A DNA stretch of 64,000 nucleotides, taken from positions 1-64,000 of the forward strand of contig WNNJ02000974.1 of NCBI GenBank assembly GCA_012934845.2, given 5' to 3'. Of this stretch, positions 63,679 to 64,000 are shown one piece after another (the stretch's first letter is position 1; each line of letters starts with the position of its first letter). Below the pieces are notes generated by a model. It saw only the letters and a list, made by a program, of their open reading frames with translations. It made no database searches and was not told where the DNA came from. The position numbers were made by a program, and so were the translations under genes. The DNA is from Pomphorhynchus laevis (Eukaryota > Acanthocephala > Palaeacanthocephala > Echinorhynchida > Pomphorhynchidae).

Positions 63679-64000
63679 TATTGCACAGATGGGTCGATGC
63701 GTCTTAATAGAAGAAGTAGTAGTATTGCCGAGCTCCTTATTATAATTGACACTCAGTTTTTTAGAACTAAAAGTCTTAATTCTCGTCAGTCTAAGAATGT
63801 TAGATGTGCATAATTTTCGTCAGCCTAAAAATATTAAGTTAGCGTTTTTGCTTGATTGTGCTCAGAGTAATATAAAATTTCAAAATTGCTGAAATATAAA
63901 TTAGACGTTAGTTACCGGTCATTTGTTTGTCATTATTGCACCACGATAAACAATAACAAATCGTATTTTTACGAAATATGAATTTATTTCCAAAATATTT
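63679..64000. other. Right end of the window
   Basis: A frame after a cacag acceptor at 63690 reads SMRLNRRSSSIAELLIIIDT and could be a further exon of the unknown gene, but its phase does not fit the gtaatg donor of exon D. A short repeated TCGTCAG(T/C)CTAA(G/A)AATGTTAG-like unit occurs at 63783-63835. Confidence 0.35.

Overview
This is a 64 kb piece of an AT-rich animal (invertebrate) nuclear genome. It has spliced genes whose introns range from about 50 nt to several kb, no operons, and very many retroelements. The sequence does not identify the species; the mix of Penelope-like elements, RLE-type and jockey/CR1-like LINEs and LTR fossils is typical of nematodes, flatworms, cnidarians and other invertebrates.

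Host genes, all on the + strand. (1) A divergent cohesin SA/STAG (SCC3) gene runs from about 2.6 to 31.04 kb. I placed 21 exons from sequence matches recalled from vertebrate STAG1/2; from 8.7 kb onward every reading phase agrees across the splice junctions. Its N-terminal part is upstream or not recognised, and at least two internal segments were not found. (2) An SLC20/PiT-type sodium-phosphate cotransporter starts at 51,007. Seven exons cover the first membrane half and the start of the charged cytoplasmic loop (to 57,486); the second half was not found. (3) An unrecognised multi-exon gene, or a continuation of the PiT loop, lies at about 60.0-61.8 kb.

Elements inside the STAG introns. 6.6-8.5 kb holds minus-strand tails of a Penelope-like element (PLE), one of them split by an RLE-type LINE relic. 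10.86-11.25 kb is an almost perfect 0.4 kb palindrome inserted with a 12-bp target duplication. 12.8 and 15.2 kb carry a small inverted-repeat element. 17.3-17.8 kb holds three copies of another small repeat. 17.9-20.4 kb is a nearly complete PLE without a visible endonuclease, and 20.9-22.95 kb is an LTR-retrotransposon pol fossil. Further PLE tails lie at 24.5-28.7 kb.

The TE-only block at 32-50 kb holds two inverted, nearly identical LINE-A fragments (32.9-33.85 and 37.65-39.4 kb), an integrase fossil (37.1-37.6 kb), a worn LINE-B copy (39.4-43.3 kb), a LINE-A 3' fragment (43.3-44.0 kb) and a LINE-B copy with a long open RT frame (44.3-46.3 kb). It ends with an apparently intact 1006-aa RLE-type LINE on the minus strand (46.35-49.37 kb), with an N-terminal Cys-rich CXC-like module and a C-terminal nuclease, beside a 14-bp minisatellite.

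The right end carries a LINE-A copy inside a PiT intron (52.0-53.9 kb), a PLE tail (56.8-57.2 kb), three SINE-like repeats with hammerhead-like core motifs (57.8-58.6 kb), a GIY-YIG PLE relic (58.6-59.2 kb) and a pogo/Tigger DNA transposon relic with terminal inverted repeats (62.0-63.7 kb). A second GIY-YIG PLE relic lies at the left end (0.3-1.1 kb). The most notable items are the intact RLE element, the endonuclease-less PLE family, the palindrome with a visible empty site, and the hammerhead-like repeats.
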